Shown piece after piece: positions 1-12,354 of a stretch of 64,000 nt of DNA. A program made the translations under genes and the position numbers. The notes beneath the pieces were generated by a model. The model worked only from the letters and a program-made list of their open reading frames with translations, had not been told where the DNA came from and searched no databases. Origin of the DNA: Heterostelium multicystogenum (Eukaryota; Evosea; Eumycetozoa; Acytosteliales; Acytosteliaceae); NCBI GenBank assembly GCA_003667245.1, contig RCNN01000011.1:120188-184187 (forward strand), given 5' to 3'. Within the stretch, counting starts at the first letter, position 1, and each line of letters starts with the position of its first letter.

Positions 1-3000
1 CCACCAGAGGTTTGGATGCTGCTTCCGCTTTGGATTATGCTAAATCACTTCGTATTATGTCCGACACACTGAAAAAGACTACAGTTGCCTCTTTCTATCA
101 AGCATCTGACTCAATTTATAATTTGTTCGACCGTGTAATGATCCTCGAGAAGGGACGTTGCATTTTCTTTGGACATGCCGACCAAGCCAAGCAATATTTC
201 TTAGATTTGGGTTTCGACTGCGAACCACGTAAGTCCGTACCCGATTTCTTAACTGGTGTCACCAATCCACAAGAGAGAAAAATTCGTCCAGGATTCGAAG
301 GTAAAGTTCCAGAGACATCTGCCGATTTCGAAGCTGCATGGCACGCTTCTCCACTCTACCAAGCAGCACTCAACGAACAAACCGAATATGAACAACAAAT
401 TTGCAGTTGAGAAGCCAGATATCGATTTCCGTCAACAAGTCAAGCAAGAAAAGTCTCGTACCACTCGTAAGAGCGGACCTTACACTACTTCTTTCATCAC
501 CCAAGTCATGGCACTCACCATTCGTCACTTCCAAATTATCTGGGGTGATAAGTTCTCTATTTGCTCACGTTATTTCTCTGTAATTGCACAAGCCTGTATT
601 TATGGTTCAGTTTTCTTCGACCAAGGATTGAACGCTGCCGGTATTTTCACTCGTGGTGGATGTATCTTTTCTACTATGCTTTTCAATGCTTTTCTCTCAC
701 AGGGTGAGTTGCCCATGACTTTCATGGGTCGTCGTATCCTCCAGAAGCAACGTGCTTATGCCATGTACCGTCCATCTGCTTTCCATGTCGCTCAAGTCGT
801 AACAGATCTTCCAATTATCTTCCTCCAAGTATTCCTTTTCTCAATTGTCGCTTACTTTATGTTCGGACTGGAATACGATGCCGGTAAATTCTTTGTTTTC
901 TGTTTCATCTTGATTGGTTTGTCTTTGGCCTGTACCAACTTGTTCCGTGCCTTTGGTAACTTCTGTCCATCCATGTATGTCTCTCAGAATATTCTCGTTG
1001 TTTTCTTGATTATGATGGTTACCTACGCCGGTTACACTGTTCCATATGACAAGATGCACCCATGGTTCCAATGGTTCTTCTGGATCAATCCATTCTCCTA
1101 TGCCTTCAAGGCTTTGATGGCTAACGAATTCAAGCACCAGATTTACAGTTGCAAAGACACCGCCATTCCTGCCGTTGAAGGATACATGGAAGACAGATAC
1201 AGAACTTGTCCAATGACTGGTTCTGAAACCAGGAGTACTCCAAGTCACTGGTGAGCAATATTTGGACAGAGGTCTCCACTTTAAGACCGACGATCTCGCC
1301 CTCAATACCATTGTTGTTTACCTTTGGTGGTTATTATTCACAGCTTTGAACATGATTGCTATGGAGAAATTCGATTGGACTGCTGGTGGTTACACTCACA
1401 AGGTCTACAAGAAGGGTAAGGCTCCAAAGATGAACGACGTTCAAGCCGAAAAGGAAATGAATCAGCTTGTTCAACAAGCCACTGAAAACATGAAGGAAAC
1501 TCTTATTCTCCATGGTGGTGTATTCACATGGCAAAACATCAAGTACACTGTCCCAGTTCCAGAGGGAACTCGTTTGCTTCTCGACAATGTCGAAGGATGG
1601 ATCAAGCCAGGTCAAATGACAGCTTTGATGGGTGCCTCCGGTGCAGGTAAAACAACTTTGCTCGATGTGTTGGCTAAGCGTAAGACAATTGGTACCATCG
1701 AAGGAAAATCTTTCTTGAACGGAAAGCCATTGGAAATCGATTTCGAACGTATCACTGGTTATGTCGAGCAAATGGATGTCCATAACCCAGCTCTCACTGT
1801 ACGTGAATCTCTCCAATTCTCTGCACGTCTCCGTCAAGAACCAACCGTCTCACTTGAAGAGAAATATGCCTATGTTGAACGTGTACTTGAGATGATGGAA
1901 ATGAAGCATCTCGGTGACGCCTTGATTGGTGATTTGGAATCAGGTGTCGGTATCTCCGTTGAGGAGCGTAAGCGTCTCACAATTGGTGTTGAACTTGTTG
2001 CCAAGCCACACATTCTTTTCCTTGACGAGCCAACCTCTGGTCTCGATGCCCAGTCTTCCTACAATATCATTAAATTCATTCGTAAACTTGCTGACTCTGG
2101 TATGCCATTGGTCTGCACCATTCATCAACCTTCGTCTGTACTCTTTGAACACTTTGACCGTCTTCTCCTCTTGGCTAAGGGAGGTAAGACAGTCTACTTT
2201 GGTGATATCGGTGAGAAGTCCAAGGTCTTGACTGCTTACTTCGAGAGAAATGGTGTCCGTCCATGCACTGAAAATGAAAATCCAGCTGAATACATTCTTG
2301 AAGGTATTGGTGCTGGTGTACATGGAAAATCAGATGTTGATTGGCCTGCTGCATGGAAGTCATCACCAGAGTGTGCTGCCGTCCATGCTGAATTGTCCAA
2401 CCTTGAAAAGACACATGTTGCCTCCACTGACGATGGTGAGAAGCCACGTGAATTTGCCACTTCATCTCTCTACCAAGTCTGGGAAGTCTACAAGCGTATG
2501 AACTTGATCTGGTGGCGTGATCCATACTATTCATTCGGTCGTTTCGTACAAGCTGGTCTCGTTGGTCTCATTATTGGTTTCACTTATTACGATCTCCAAG
2601 ATTCATCTTCCGATATGTTGTCACGTGTTTTCATCATTTTCCAAGCACTCATTTTAGGTATTATGTTAATTTTCAACGCACTTCCACAGTTCTTTATCCA
2701 GCGTGAATATATTTCCGTCGTGACTATGCAAGTAAATTCTATTCTTGGTTCCCATTTGCACTCTCTATCGTATTGGTCGAACTTCCATATCTCCTTATTA
2801 CCGGAACTATTTTCTTCGTTGCCCTCTACTGGACTGCCGGTCTCGATTACAATGCCGACACTGGATTCTATTTCTGGTTCATGTTCATGATGTATCTCTT
2901 CTTCTGTGTCAGTTTTGGTCAAGCTTTGGCTGCAGTCTGCATTAATATGTTCTTTGCCATGATTATCGTGCCATTACTCATCATTTTCTTCTTCTTGTTC

Positions 3001-3409
3001 TGTGGTGTAATGACTCCACCAGATGATCTTCCAACTTTCTGGCGTTCATGGATGTATCCACTGAATCCATGTCGATATTTCCTGGAAGGTATTGTCACCA
3101 ACGTTTTAAGATATGTAGAAGTTACCTGCGAACCAGAGGATTTGATTCGTTTCAATCCACCAGCTGGATTATCATGCGGTGAATACTCTGGCGACTTTTT
3201 CGAAAAAAATCCCAGGAAGACTTGCAAATCCAACCGCCTACGAAAATTGCGGATATTGCCCATACAAGAATGGTCCAGAATACTACAACAACCTCGACTG
3301 GGACTTCGAAAACAGATGGCGTAATTTCGGTATTCTCACATGCTATTGGGTGTTCAACACTGGTCTTGTGATCCTCTTTGTCTGGTTGACCAGAAAGGCA
3401 ACAAGATAA
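1..3409 (+). CDS. PDR-type ABCG transporter, 3' part, frameshifted
   Basis: Full-size pleiotropic-drug-resistance ABC exporter of a cell membrane; the substrate cannot be told. The window opens in the D-loop of the first nucleotide-binding domain (RGLDAASAL), followed by TMD1 (about 540-1130), NBD2 and TMD2. NBD2 carries Walker [10 protein letters not shown] near 1632, the PDR-style signature [12 protein letters not shown] near 1950 and Walker [14 protein letters not shown] near 2010, then HQPSS. The C-terminal end ([18 protein letters not shown] then a last TM and RKATR) is typical of dictyostelid ABCG proteins. The frame changes about four times (near 400, 1228, 2715 and 3205), three at or next to A/T runs, while the protein sequence stays conserved on both sides, so sequencing indels are likelier than decay. 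The 5' part, including Walker A of NBD1, lies outside the window. Confidence 0.93.
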
Positions 3410-3618
3410 ACAATTAAGCCGATATAATAATATAATAATACTTATTTTAATAATAATACTTTAGTATTTTTTATTTTTTATCAAATTTTACAATTAATAA
3501 AAATCAGATTGTCACATTAAAAATCAATAACCTTATTTTTATTCATGATGGAAATGTTTGGATTGTTTGTTAATATTAAACATTGAAGTAGGTCAGCTCG
3601 AATTCACCATCAGTCAAA

Positions 3619-3943
3619 TTAAGTGAATTTGAATACAGCAGTGATCTCAGTGTAGTTATAAAGATGTCTGGTAATAGATTCGAATCCCATCGTACCAAAT
3701 GTAGTGATTCCAAAAATGTTGGTTACATTGGTCTTTGTTTCGTTTAAGAATCCATAGGTAGTGGTCTTTTCATGTGGATAGATACAGGCACGGCCTTCTA
3801 TATATCCATTGGCTTTATGTCCTTCTACACACATATAGTTCATATAGATGTGATAGAATTTTGGAAATTTACAACTGTATGTACATAGTATTGGAGAGAC
3901 TATAGCTAAAATTAAAAAATAAATAATAAAGTTTTTTATCCAT
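3619..3943 (-). CDS. small secreted glycoprotein, hypothetical
   Basis: Not recognised. The mature part (74 codons from 3843 down to 3619) has three N-glycosylation sequons (NET, NVT, NYT) and several Cys. Reading further upstream in the same frame gives a hydrophobic stretch (FIIYFLILAIVSPILC) that would serve as a signal peptide. The only nearby ATG (3943) is one base out of phase with it, across A and T homopolymers, so the start is uncertain. Secretion is inferred from the hydrophobic leader and the sequons. Confidence 0.4.
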
Positions 3944-5387
3944 TTTATAGATTTTTATATATAGAGATTAGAGATTTTTTAGAAATATAGTAGTAGTCAA
4001 TAAAAGAATTACTAATTTTTAATAATAATATTCCAATAATATTGATATTGATTTTATTTGGTTAAACAAGACTTTTTATTTGATTGAATCCATATCCTAA
4101 AAATAATATTTTTAAATGGAATTTGACAACAACAACAACCATTGTTTAATATTATAAAATACCACAAACATGATGTTATTGATCAAAACAATCTAATGTA
4201 CAGCTTAAAGCAAAGTAGTTATGTGTTAGGCAACTGTCACATAACTATCATGTGACATCCAGAGAGTTAATCTATTCTCTAGAGATATTTTATTGATAGA
4301 TACGATGATTGACTGATTGATTTATTGATTGATTTACTGACTTACTAGATTTATGGTTAATGTGTTTGTTTAATGTATTAATCATACAGTTATCGTTTGT
4401 AGATAGTATTCCACATTCGTTTGATATTTAGTATTTCTCATAAGAATACACCAATTTGGATTTATTCATCAAAAGTATCACATGTATCATAAAGAATACA
4501 ATAAATGTAGTTGCATTATATACAATATTGAGTATAGAGTATTATATGTTTAAATATATAATATATTCATTATAGATATATATATATATAACTTTTTGAA
4601 AATTAAAAGATATATTAAATTAAAATAATAAAAACCAAACTAATCAACTGACTTATTTGTAAAATGAAAAAAGAAGATTATTATCAAATAAATAAATAAT
4701 AATAAGAAAGTTTAAAACCCAATGTAAATAGTGAAATCATTGAAAGAAAATCATTTGTTATTAATATTCTTATTATTGATAAATATTATTACTATTATTT
4801 ATTTATTTTTGAATTTTGTATTCTGAAAGACACATCTAGAGATATCTCCTAAATTAGTTTGAGATTCAAGGTGTTGTTGGAAAGATCTGAACTCATGATA
4901 GTATTTTTATTTAAAATGTAAATCTACAATGAAGAATTACGTTTGAGGTCTATTTGAACCATTTTTCAATCACTTAATATCATCTATCATTGACATTTTG
5001 ATTGGAAGAGTGAATGATTAAATGTTGATTTTCAGTCTACTTCTTCAGATTAATTCTTTATTCTCAGCAACAGGGTCTTGTTTAGTTTAGAATCATGAAT
5101 GGGGATATTTTTATTAATTATTTAAGTGCCTTCAAGTATATGGTTTTTTTATTTCTAGATTGTCTCTTAGCATCTTTGTGTGAAAGATTCATTTTAATAA
5201 CAACCTTGAACCAGGTTAGTGGTGTTCAACACTTTTTTAGTTGTTTAATTAATTTTTACAAGGGATTATTTTGTTTAAACAGGATACAAAATCACAGATA
5301 AACATTTACACATAACAACATACCATTACTTTATATATATTTTTAATATAGAAGAATTAGGGTAATAAAATATTACTAATAGTATAA
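3944..5387. other. AT-rich intergenic region
   Basis: About 1.4 kb of AT-rich DNA with homopolymers and short TA repeats. A 68-codon ORF at 5095-5301 has no recognisable features and is not called. It probably holds the upstream regions of the secreted protein (-) and the PTER gene (+). Confidence 0.6.
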
Positions 5388-6552
5388 ATGTCGGAACGAA
5401 AAGGAAAAGTACAAACTGTAACTGGTTTGGTAGAGCCTGACACTATTGGAGTCACTCATATGCATGAACATATCATTATAAATTACCTTGATTTTTATGA
5501 GGAGCCTTCACAACAGGAGTTAAAAGACGCTTGTTGCTGTCACTCTGGCAGCGAGAGCAATACTAGACAACTGCACCACGAAAAGATAGCTGTTGATAAT
5601 TTACATTGGGTCAACTACAATTACAATAAGAATCTGCACAATCTTGAGTTGAATGAAATCGATGTTGCACTTAAGGAGTTGGCACTCTTCAGGAACAACG
5701 GTGGTAACACTATTGTCGAGGTCACAACCGGTGGAATCGGAAGAGACCCAACCAAATTGAAGACAATCTCTGAGCAATCGAAACTTAACATTGTCATGGG
5801 TGCTGGTTTCTACGTTGATAAAACCATTAGAAAAGTAGGTAGGATAAGAGTGATAACACTTTTCTAGAGTAGATTGTTAATCGTAATTTCGTAACTTTGT
5901 TTAGTTGATTGAAAATAAGAGTGAACAAGAGATTGAAGATGAAATTGTTAGACAATTGTTGGAGGGTGCAGATGGAACTAATATCAAAGCAGGAATTATT
6001 GGTGAAGTTGGTTGCAGTTGGCCATTGACCGAGTGCGAGAAGAAATCATTAAGAGCATCGGCTCGAGCTCAGAAAAGAACTGGTGTTTCAATCACTGTAC
6101 ACCCTGGAAGAAGTAGAACAGCTCCATTACAGATTTTGGAAATACTAAAAGAAGCAGGTGCAGATTTATCACGTGTTGTCATTGGACACCTCGACAGAAC
6201 AGTGCATGACTTGCCCATGCTCTTGGAAATTGCAAAGACTGGATGTGTTCTAGAGTATGATCTTTGGGGAATGGAGATCTCATACTATCCTTGGGGAGGT
6301 GATGTCATCGGAATGCTGAATGATAACCAAAGAATCGAAGCAATTGCCCAGCTAGTTGCCGCCGGTCACTCGAAGCAAATTGTAATTGCACACGATGTAT
6401 ACACCAAGCACAGATTAGTTACCTACGGAGGACATGGATATCACCATATTCTCAACAAAATTATACCTAGAATGAAGAAGAACGGAATCAACGACGAGAA
6501 TATTAAAGACATCTTGATCAATACACCAAAAAGATTGTTAACCATTCAATAA
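5388..6552 (+). CDS. pter: phosphotriesterase-related protein (PTER family)
   Basis: Amidohydrolase-superfamily metal-dependent hydrolase related to animal PTER and bacterial phosphotriesterase homologues; the exact substrate in amoebae is not known. Two exons: 5388-5834 and 5905-6552, joined in phase 0 (donor GTAGGT, acceptor TTTAG), giving about 364 aa, close to the usual PTER length of about 350. Visible motifs: HMHEHI near residue 26 (metal-binding HxH), GAGFYVDKT, IGEVGCSWPL (a Glu where classical phosphotriesterases have the bridging Lys, as known for PTER-type members), VHPGR, VIGHLDRT and VIAHDV (metal-binding His and Asp). Intact with a clean splice, unlike several neighbours. It is convergent with the BRCT gene, with only about 67 nt between them. 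Confidence 0.93.
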
Positions 6553-6619
6553 ATATAAATGTAATACAAAACTGCTTGTACATTCTATATCTATCACATG
6601 TGCGATCGATTTATTATTA

Positions 6620-8034
6620 TTATGATTCTTTCCAATCTGTAATGATTGATTCTAACCATTGTCTAGTTACTATCTTGATGCCAAGCTCCATTGCCAAATG
6701 GTATTTGGCACCTCTGTTAAATCTACACACCAAATGAGTATTCTCTTTTGATAGCTCACTGGTGTAAGTGGCGCCTATGATTCCAATCATGCCCTTGATG
6801 TGGTCTCTTTCCATACCATCGTACTTTGTTATAGAAATCTTATAGTTGCATGCGGGAATAACACCATCCTTACATTTGATAGGTCTATACAGTACTGATT
6901 CCGATAGTTTGATTATTCCACCCTGTACAATACAATCATTGATCCAATCTGTTGTTGCCGACTTTATATTCAGCCGACACGCCTGTATGAGCCATTAGAG
7001 GTCGGTTAGATGTTGTTTGGTGCACTTGTTTTGATTTGCAATACCTACCGCTAGATAGATTGGATCGGTTTGATATTGAGTGATAACTATATTGGATTTC
7101 TCGAGTGTAGGTGATATATTTCCTCCATATTGTTTGATTCTTTCTATTATTGATTCTCTAATATCTGTTGAGTAGTTGTCAGCCGTTATAAAGAATGAGA
7201 ATATTGCAAAGAGCTTCGGAGAGGTGAGAGGTAGTTGTTGAATGTATGGTTTCTCATTGACCCAGCATTGATTGAGGACGCATTGATTGAACCATTCTGA
7301 TGATACAATGATTAGCTTTGAAGGGAGTGAATAGTCTTGTTTCTTAAACTTATTTATATCATCTGTCAACAGATGTGTATATCGCTGATCAAATGAAATC
7401 CTAAACTTTCCACCATATAATTCTATCCATGCCTGTACATTAGCCTGGCTTTCTTTTGACATCTAAGAACAAGACAATCAAACCATAAAAAAGAGCAAGA
7501 AGTGCGTTATTAGTAAGGAACAGAGGTAGTTGATGCCTAAAACTATAGACAGACATACATTGTAGGTTAATATTTTACATCCTCTCATTATAGTATAAGG
7601 CGAATCTAATAAATAAAAGTTGACTCTTAGGTGAGTTGATAATTCGATAACAATGCAATGTTAATATTAAGATTATTTGAGAAGATAAGTTACAGAGTTC
7701 CAATTACATACGGGATGACTTTGCTATATTTAAGGCAATCATATACCCATTGTTTCTATATATATTAGAACAGTTAGTATCGTGTAGTAGACGATCTCAT
7801 GAAGTAATTAAGAATCTAACCAACCTTTACAACAACAATTTTATGTATAGAATTAAGTTTCTGAATGTCTCTCGGCAGCTCTTCGAGAGTATTCGCTATG
7901 ACATGTGTAGTTTTATCATATTGAAAGTTGGTGAAGATGTGTCCATTCAACGACTCTATTATCCTGATTATCTTATTGCTTTGGTGTGGCGGTAGATGTA
8001 CATAGAATGTAAAGCTATGAAATAATAAAGACAT
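6620..8034 (-). CDS. four-BRCT-domain protein (DNA-damage scaffold type)
   Basis: Reassembled from at least four exons: 8034-7825, 7755-7708, 7462-7049 and 6982-6620, plus a probable small exon at about 7605-7559. Four BRCT repeats can be read. BRCT1: YVHLPPHQ..THVIANT..QWVYDC. BRCT2: RGCKILTYN|MSKES..WIELYGGKF..THLL..WFNQC. BRCT3: IIERIKQYGGNI..TTDWINDC. BRCT4: GMIGIIGATYT..NTHLVC..WLESI to the stop. Each has the Gly-rich turn and the W-x3-C (or W-x3-I) end typical of BRCT. Intron 7048-6983 has GTAGGT and ACAG ends and restores BRCT3. The small exon is one nucleotide out of phase with the preceding donor, so exon borders there are provisional. BRCT arrays bind phosphoproteins in DNA repair and checkpoints (TopBP1, PTIP, Rtt107); which of these it matches cannot be settled here. 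Confidence 0.8.
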
Positions 8035-8399
8035 TTAAACACATACTATAACTTTCAAGTGATATTATATGAAAAGATCAGGTGCTGGATAAATCTTTTT
8101 CTAATAAAAATTGATCAAAGAAACGGGATGGAAATCATTGTCAAATTGGTAAACAAAAGTAGTTCAACAACTGCAGAAACTTATATGAGTTTAAGTAAGT
8201 AATTACTATCAACTAAATAGCACTGTATTTATGTAGATTATTATAATGTACAAATTGTTTATTATATTACACTGATGTTTATCTTACAAGGATAACATGT
8301 TGTATGGGTTCGAGATATCAACTAATTAGGTTTAATTGATTTTAAAAAGTTACTTAGTTTAAGGGTAAAAGTACAGTATTTGTTGTTGTTGTTATAGAT
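8035..8399. other. intergenic region between BRCT gene and ras
   Basis: Upstream of the BRCT gene and downstream of ras, both on the minus strand. A first BRCT exon could extend here, since an acceptor-like TTTCATAG lies just inside the assumed start codon, but I see no clear coding stretch. Confidence 0.4.
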
Positions 8400-8966
8400 T
8401 TAGAGAAGAGTACATTTGAGAATAGTTTTCTTTTTGTCCTTTGTTGGTTTGATATGTCCTTCATTGTCCTTTTTAATCTCTCTTACAAGAGTATAGAATG
8501 AATCTTCTACATTGATACGCATTTTAGCTGAGGCTTCAAGGAATGGACAACCGAATGATTTGGCCAAATCTTGACCCTCACCAGTGGTGACTTGACGCTC
8601 AGATTCCAAATCGCACTTGTTTCCAATGACAATCATTGGTACTCTGTCTTTATCTTTGACTCTGAGAATCTGCTCACGGAAAGCTGCGATTTCATCGAAT
8701 GATGAACGTGATATAACTGAGTAGACACAGAGAAAACCTTGACCGGTTCTCATGTATTGATCACGCATAGCAGAGTACTCCTCCTGACCGGCAGTGTCCA
8801 AGATATCCAAGAGACAAGTTTCTTCGTTGATAGTGACTTGCTTTCTGTAGGAGTCTTCGATGGTTGGATCGTACTCATCGATGAAATGATTCTGGATGAG
8901 TTGGATAGTCAAAGCTGATTTTCCAACACCACCACCTCCAACAATAACCAATTTATATTCTGTCAT
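8400..8966 (-). CDS. Ras GTPase, RasG/RasD type
   Basis: Single-exon 188-aa small GTPase of the classical Ras family. All G motifs are intact: P-loop GGGGVGKS, effector loop [28 protein letters not shown] with Gln61, NKCD and ASAK. The hypervariable tail is Lys-rich and ends in CaaX box CTLL (geranylgeranyl or farnesyl anchor; Leu at X favours geranylgeranylation by the known rule). The G-domain is nearly identical to Dictyostelium RasG and RasD, which act downstream of chemoattractant receptors on PI3K and TorC2. Group-specific RasG/RasD duplication prevents a firm symbol. The conserved GTPase core implies strong purifying selection, and the reading frame is clean. Confidence 0.97.
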   Translation of the reverse strand: MTEYKLVIVGGGGVGKSALTIQLIQNHFIDEYDPTIEDSYRKQVTINEETCLLDILDTAGQEEYSAMRDQYMRTGQGFLCVYSVISRSSFDEIAAFREQILRVKDKDRVPMIVIGNKCDLESERQVTTGEGQDLAKSFGCPFLEASAKMRINVEDSFYTLVREIKKDNEGHIKPTKDKKKTILKCTLL

Positions 8967-9458
8967 TTTTCTATCAAGATGTATATATGGATAATAATAA
9001 TAATGTTACAAAATTATGTATAATAAAGATTTACTAATAATAAATAATTTATATATTTTATATTAATAAATGTATTTGATTGTTCTGATTTGATTTGGAA
9101 ATAATCCTTTGGAAGTGCTGTCTTTTATAATGCTCATTTATCTGATCCTGGATGAGTTTGAAGATCTGAAGTAAAAACTGTCATAAAATGTTTTTGATTA
9201 TTAATTTCAAGGAATATTTTATTGTGAAATCTTAAAATTGATCTATTTTGAGTCAAATATATTTCATTCTATACATCATGCTTTAGGTACTAGACTAGTC
9301 TAATTTTAGATTCTGATTTATAAGTGACTACTGGTATACTAGATATTATACTACATATATATACATTTCAAAATTTAGATTATTTGCAAATAATCTATTC
9401 CCAACTACAGTATGATCAAAGTGTTTTGAAAATCTTTATAGACCAAATATAACATAAA
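8967..9458. other. shared upstream region of ras and the Rho gene
   Basis: About 490 nt separating two divergent GTPase genes. AT-rich with no ORF of note. A bidirectional promoter is inferred only from gene orientation. Confidence 0.5.
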
Positions 9459-10209
9459 ATGATACATGTTATCCTTTTGGGCAAGCCGACCGTGGGAATG
9501 AGCTCGTTGTGTATGACTATGTTAAATAGTGAATTTCCTAGTCCAGGTTCATACGTTCCTGTAAGATTGTTTAGTTTGGATTGTCTACAATTTTAGCTTT
9601 ACCTTAGGTAGTGAAAATTAATTTATCGTTATCCATTCATTTGATAATATAGAATAGGGTAGAGAGTTTTGAAATTACTTTAAAAGTCGATGATAATCAA
9701 TATGGTGTCACTGTACATGATACAGGTTTGTATATTCTTATTTGATATCTTTGACATTGATTGAATTAATAATAACTAATGTTTTGTTTTGTCAACATCA
9801 TCTTCTTTCTTTAGCTTGCCAAGAATGTCACCATCCTATTAGAAGAGTGATATATCCTTTTGCCAATGTATTCATTGTTTTCTTTTCAGTAGTATCACGT
9901 GAATCATATAACATGGTAGTAGATGAGTGGAAGCCAGAAGTTGAGCACTACAGACCAGAAATACCTATTTTGTTGGTTGGAACAAAGATTGATCTTCGTA
10001 ATGACTCAGAATACCTTCAGAAACTCACGATGCCAGCTATCACCATAGAGGAGGGCGAAAGATTGGCAAAGCGAATCAAAGCATACAAGTATATAGAGTG
10101 TTCATCACTCGATCAAATTGGTATAACAGAAGTTTTTACAGAAGCAGTTAGAGCATACTTAACAAAAGACAACTATAATCGTAAGAAGCGCCAATGTGTT
10201 GTCAACTAA
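9459..10209 (+). CDS. atypical Rho/Rac-family GTPase with altered nucleotide-binding residues
   Basis: Three exons with consistent phases: 9459-9560, 9653-9725 and 9815-10209, giving 189 aa, the normal Rac length. Rho identity comes from VGTKIDLRND, the Rho insert helix (EYLQKLTMPAITIEEG), ECSSLD and the basic tail KKRQ plus CVVN. The catalytic face differs from Rac: P-loop GDGAVGKT is GKPTVGMS (Lys16 to Met, Gly12 to Pro), switch I Thr35 is Asn, and DTAGQ is DTACQ (Gly60 to Cys), while Gln61 remains. Spacing between these sites matches Rac exactly, so this is substitution rather than misassembly. By analogy with atypical Rho proteins, GTP cycling is probably impaired. The last CaaX residue, Asn, is unusual. 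Confidence 0.85.
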
Positions 10210-10730
10210 GCATACTATCAAAGTTAATCTTCGAATATCAATTTAACCAATAGCAGTGATAATCAACTACAACGTTTCGGTTGTTACACTTGAAGTTAGG
10301 CACACCATAATAATGTCAAAAATAGAGTTTTTAAATTAGCGATCTAATATGGGAAGTGTACCTCACGATCATTATCTTTAAGGAAAATATGGATAGTAGC
10401 CAATTATAAGTCTGTTAAAGATAATCCCAGGGTCGGTGAACCATTCTAACATCAATTTTCGGTATCAATTAAATTGTTTTTTTGTTTCTCTATTTAATTT
10501 TCGTAAAAGAATCTAAGTTCTCTGGGTTACAACAACTATTTTAGTTTTTTTTGTGATTCGAAGAACCAAAAGAATCACGTTTACGAATTTCTTGGACCGA
10601 CAAATGTAACATCTGGACAATATATTAAAGATGTTTGATTATAAAATTAATCAATATCAAATAGTTATATTAAATCATTTAAGAAATAAATTACAATCAT
10701 AAAATATCTATATATTAGATAATAATAAAA
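10210..10730. other. intergenic region, slightly GC-richer
   Basis: 520 nt between the Rho gene and the GST gene. A 7-bp perfect stem (GTGATTC at 10553-10559 with GAATCAC at 10572-10578, 12-nt loop) is the only structure seen. No ORF. The stem is too short to assign a role. Confidence 0.4.
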
Positions 10731-11695
10731 ATGCAAGAAGATAAAAAACAAATTGAAATACCACCATATAGAAATATCATTAGTGATGATCATCCTATTT
10801 ACAAACCAGAAGCCAATAGATACCATTTGTATATTTCAAACTCATGTCCATTTGCTCACCGAGCCTATATAGTATTGAAGTTGAAAGGACTTGACAAAGA
10901 TGGCGTAATAGGAGTTTCTGTAACAGACCCTTCATTCCATGAAGAAAACGGATGGCTTTTCACCGATCAACATCCTGATCATGTCAATGGTTTCACAAGT
11001 GTACCCGAGATCTATAAAAAATCAGGAAACACCTCATACACTGGAAGATTTACAGTTCCAATTCTGTGGACAAACACACATCCACCATCGTCAATAATGA
11101 ATCCCCAGATCTCATTAGAATTTTTAACAGCTCATTCAACAGATTTGTTAATACAGAAGCTTCTAAAACTCTTGATCTCTATCCAGAGAATATTAAATCA
11201 GAAATCGATAAATTGAACTCAGTAATTGCTGACAATATTAACCTTGGTGTATATAGAGTTGGTGCTGCTAAGACTCAAGATACATGTTTGTATACAATTT
11301 TTCAATATCTTATTTGAACATTTGATATTAATATTCCATTAGATGATAATTTGGCAGGAAATCTTTTCAGAACACTGGATGAATTGGAAGAGAGATTAGC
11401 TAAAAGTGGTAGTAGTTATTTGTTTGGAGAGAGTTTGACAGAAACAGATGTTAGACTATTTGCTACATTGATCAGATTTGATATTGTATATTACCATCTC
11501 ATGAAATGTAATCTAAAACAAATTCAACAATACCACTATTTGAAGAGATATTTGATACGTATCTTCCAAATTCCAGAGATAAAGCCAACAGTTAACTTTA
11601 AAGAAATCAAAGATGGAGACTATCATGCCAAAGTTTTTAATCCATCAGGAATCGTCCCATTAGGTCCAAACATTGATTATTTATTATCACTTTAA
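10731..11695 (+). CDS. glutathionyl-hydroquinone reductase (Xi-class GST, ECM4/YqjG family)
   Basis: Thioredoxin-fold GST that reduces glutathionyl-hydroquinones, using a catalytic Cys in place of the usual Tyr or Ser. The motif SCPFAHRAYIVLKLKGL gives the N-terminal domain with the active-site Cys near residue 37; then GRFTVPILW and, in the next frame, DKHTSTIVNNESPDLIRIFN, both highly typical of the family. The C-terminal helical domain follows after an intron (about 11286-11342, joined as QDT|YDNLAGNLF): YLFGESLTETDVRLFATLIR and the ending IVPLGPN. A one-base deletion in a G run near 11067 (W|DK) splits the frame; otherwise all blocks are conserved. Length about 300 aa, as usual. Confidence 0.9.
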
Positions 11696-12354
11696 CAATA
11701 TATGTTATAAAATATATGTATAAAAGTATATTTTAATTCCGAAAACTCAATATTGGTGGAATATGTCTGTACCAATTCAATATTAGTATAACAATTCTCT
11801 ATAATCTTCTTTTGAACATAATAGTGTATATAAACCTATTACTTAGGTGAGAAAAATAGATAAAATGAAATGATTGGTAATGTTTAAATAAATAGGTCAC
11901 TCTACAAATAGTGATATCATTATTATAAATTTACATGAAATATGAATTTATTATAATACTATTCATCCTTGATCCATGTCCATGATAGGATTGAATTTAG
12001 GAGTTTGAATTTCTAAAAATATGATTATTAAGTTTTATTAATTATTACTGTACTTTTAAAGAATGTGGGTGAGCAAATTAAAAGTAATAAAACTTTGTTA
12101 AAACTTCATACCTACAGTAATAACTATTATACAACAAAACACGACCTTTATAATAATCTATGTATACATAATTATAGATTTAAATAAAAGTAACATGTAT
12201 TAATAATGATGAGCTTCAATTATTATTTATAGATCTGTTGAGAATTCTAACATTCTTGGACAACTATTTAAACGATGGACTTTGTTTCTTTGTAAATATA
12301 ACAATTCTAATTCAATAGAAGTTAATAATATAAACTAAACTAAAGATTTATAAA
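11696..12354. other. AT-rich intergenic region
   Basis: 660 nt of AT-rich DNA, the presumed promoter of the CBM49 gene at its 3' end. No ORF or repeat of note. Confidence 0.5.

Noticed and set aside
3668..3690. tRNA B-box-like GATTCGAATCCC
   Set aside because: No A-box or cloverleaf around it; it falls within the coding frame of the secreted protein.
5095..5301. 68-codon ORF upstream of the PTER gene
   Set aside because: AT-rich, hydrophobic by composition, no start context or domain, and directly inside an intergenic AT-rich stretch.
10553..10578. short stem-loop as a terminator
   Set aside because: Seven base pairs and no reason to expect such terminators in a eukaryotic nuclear gene.
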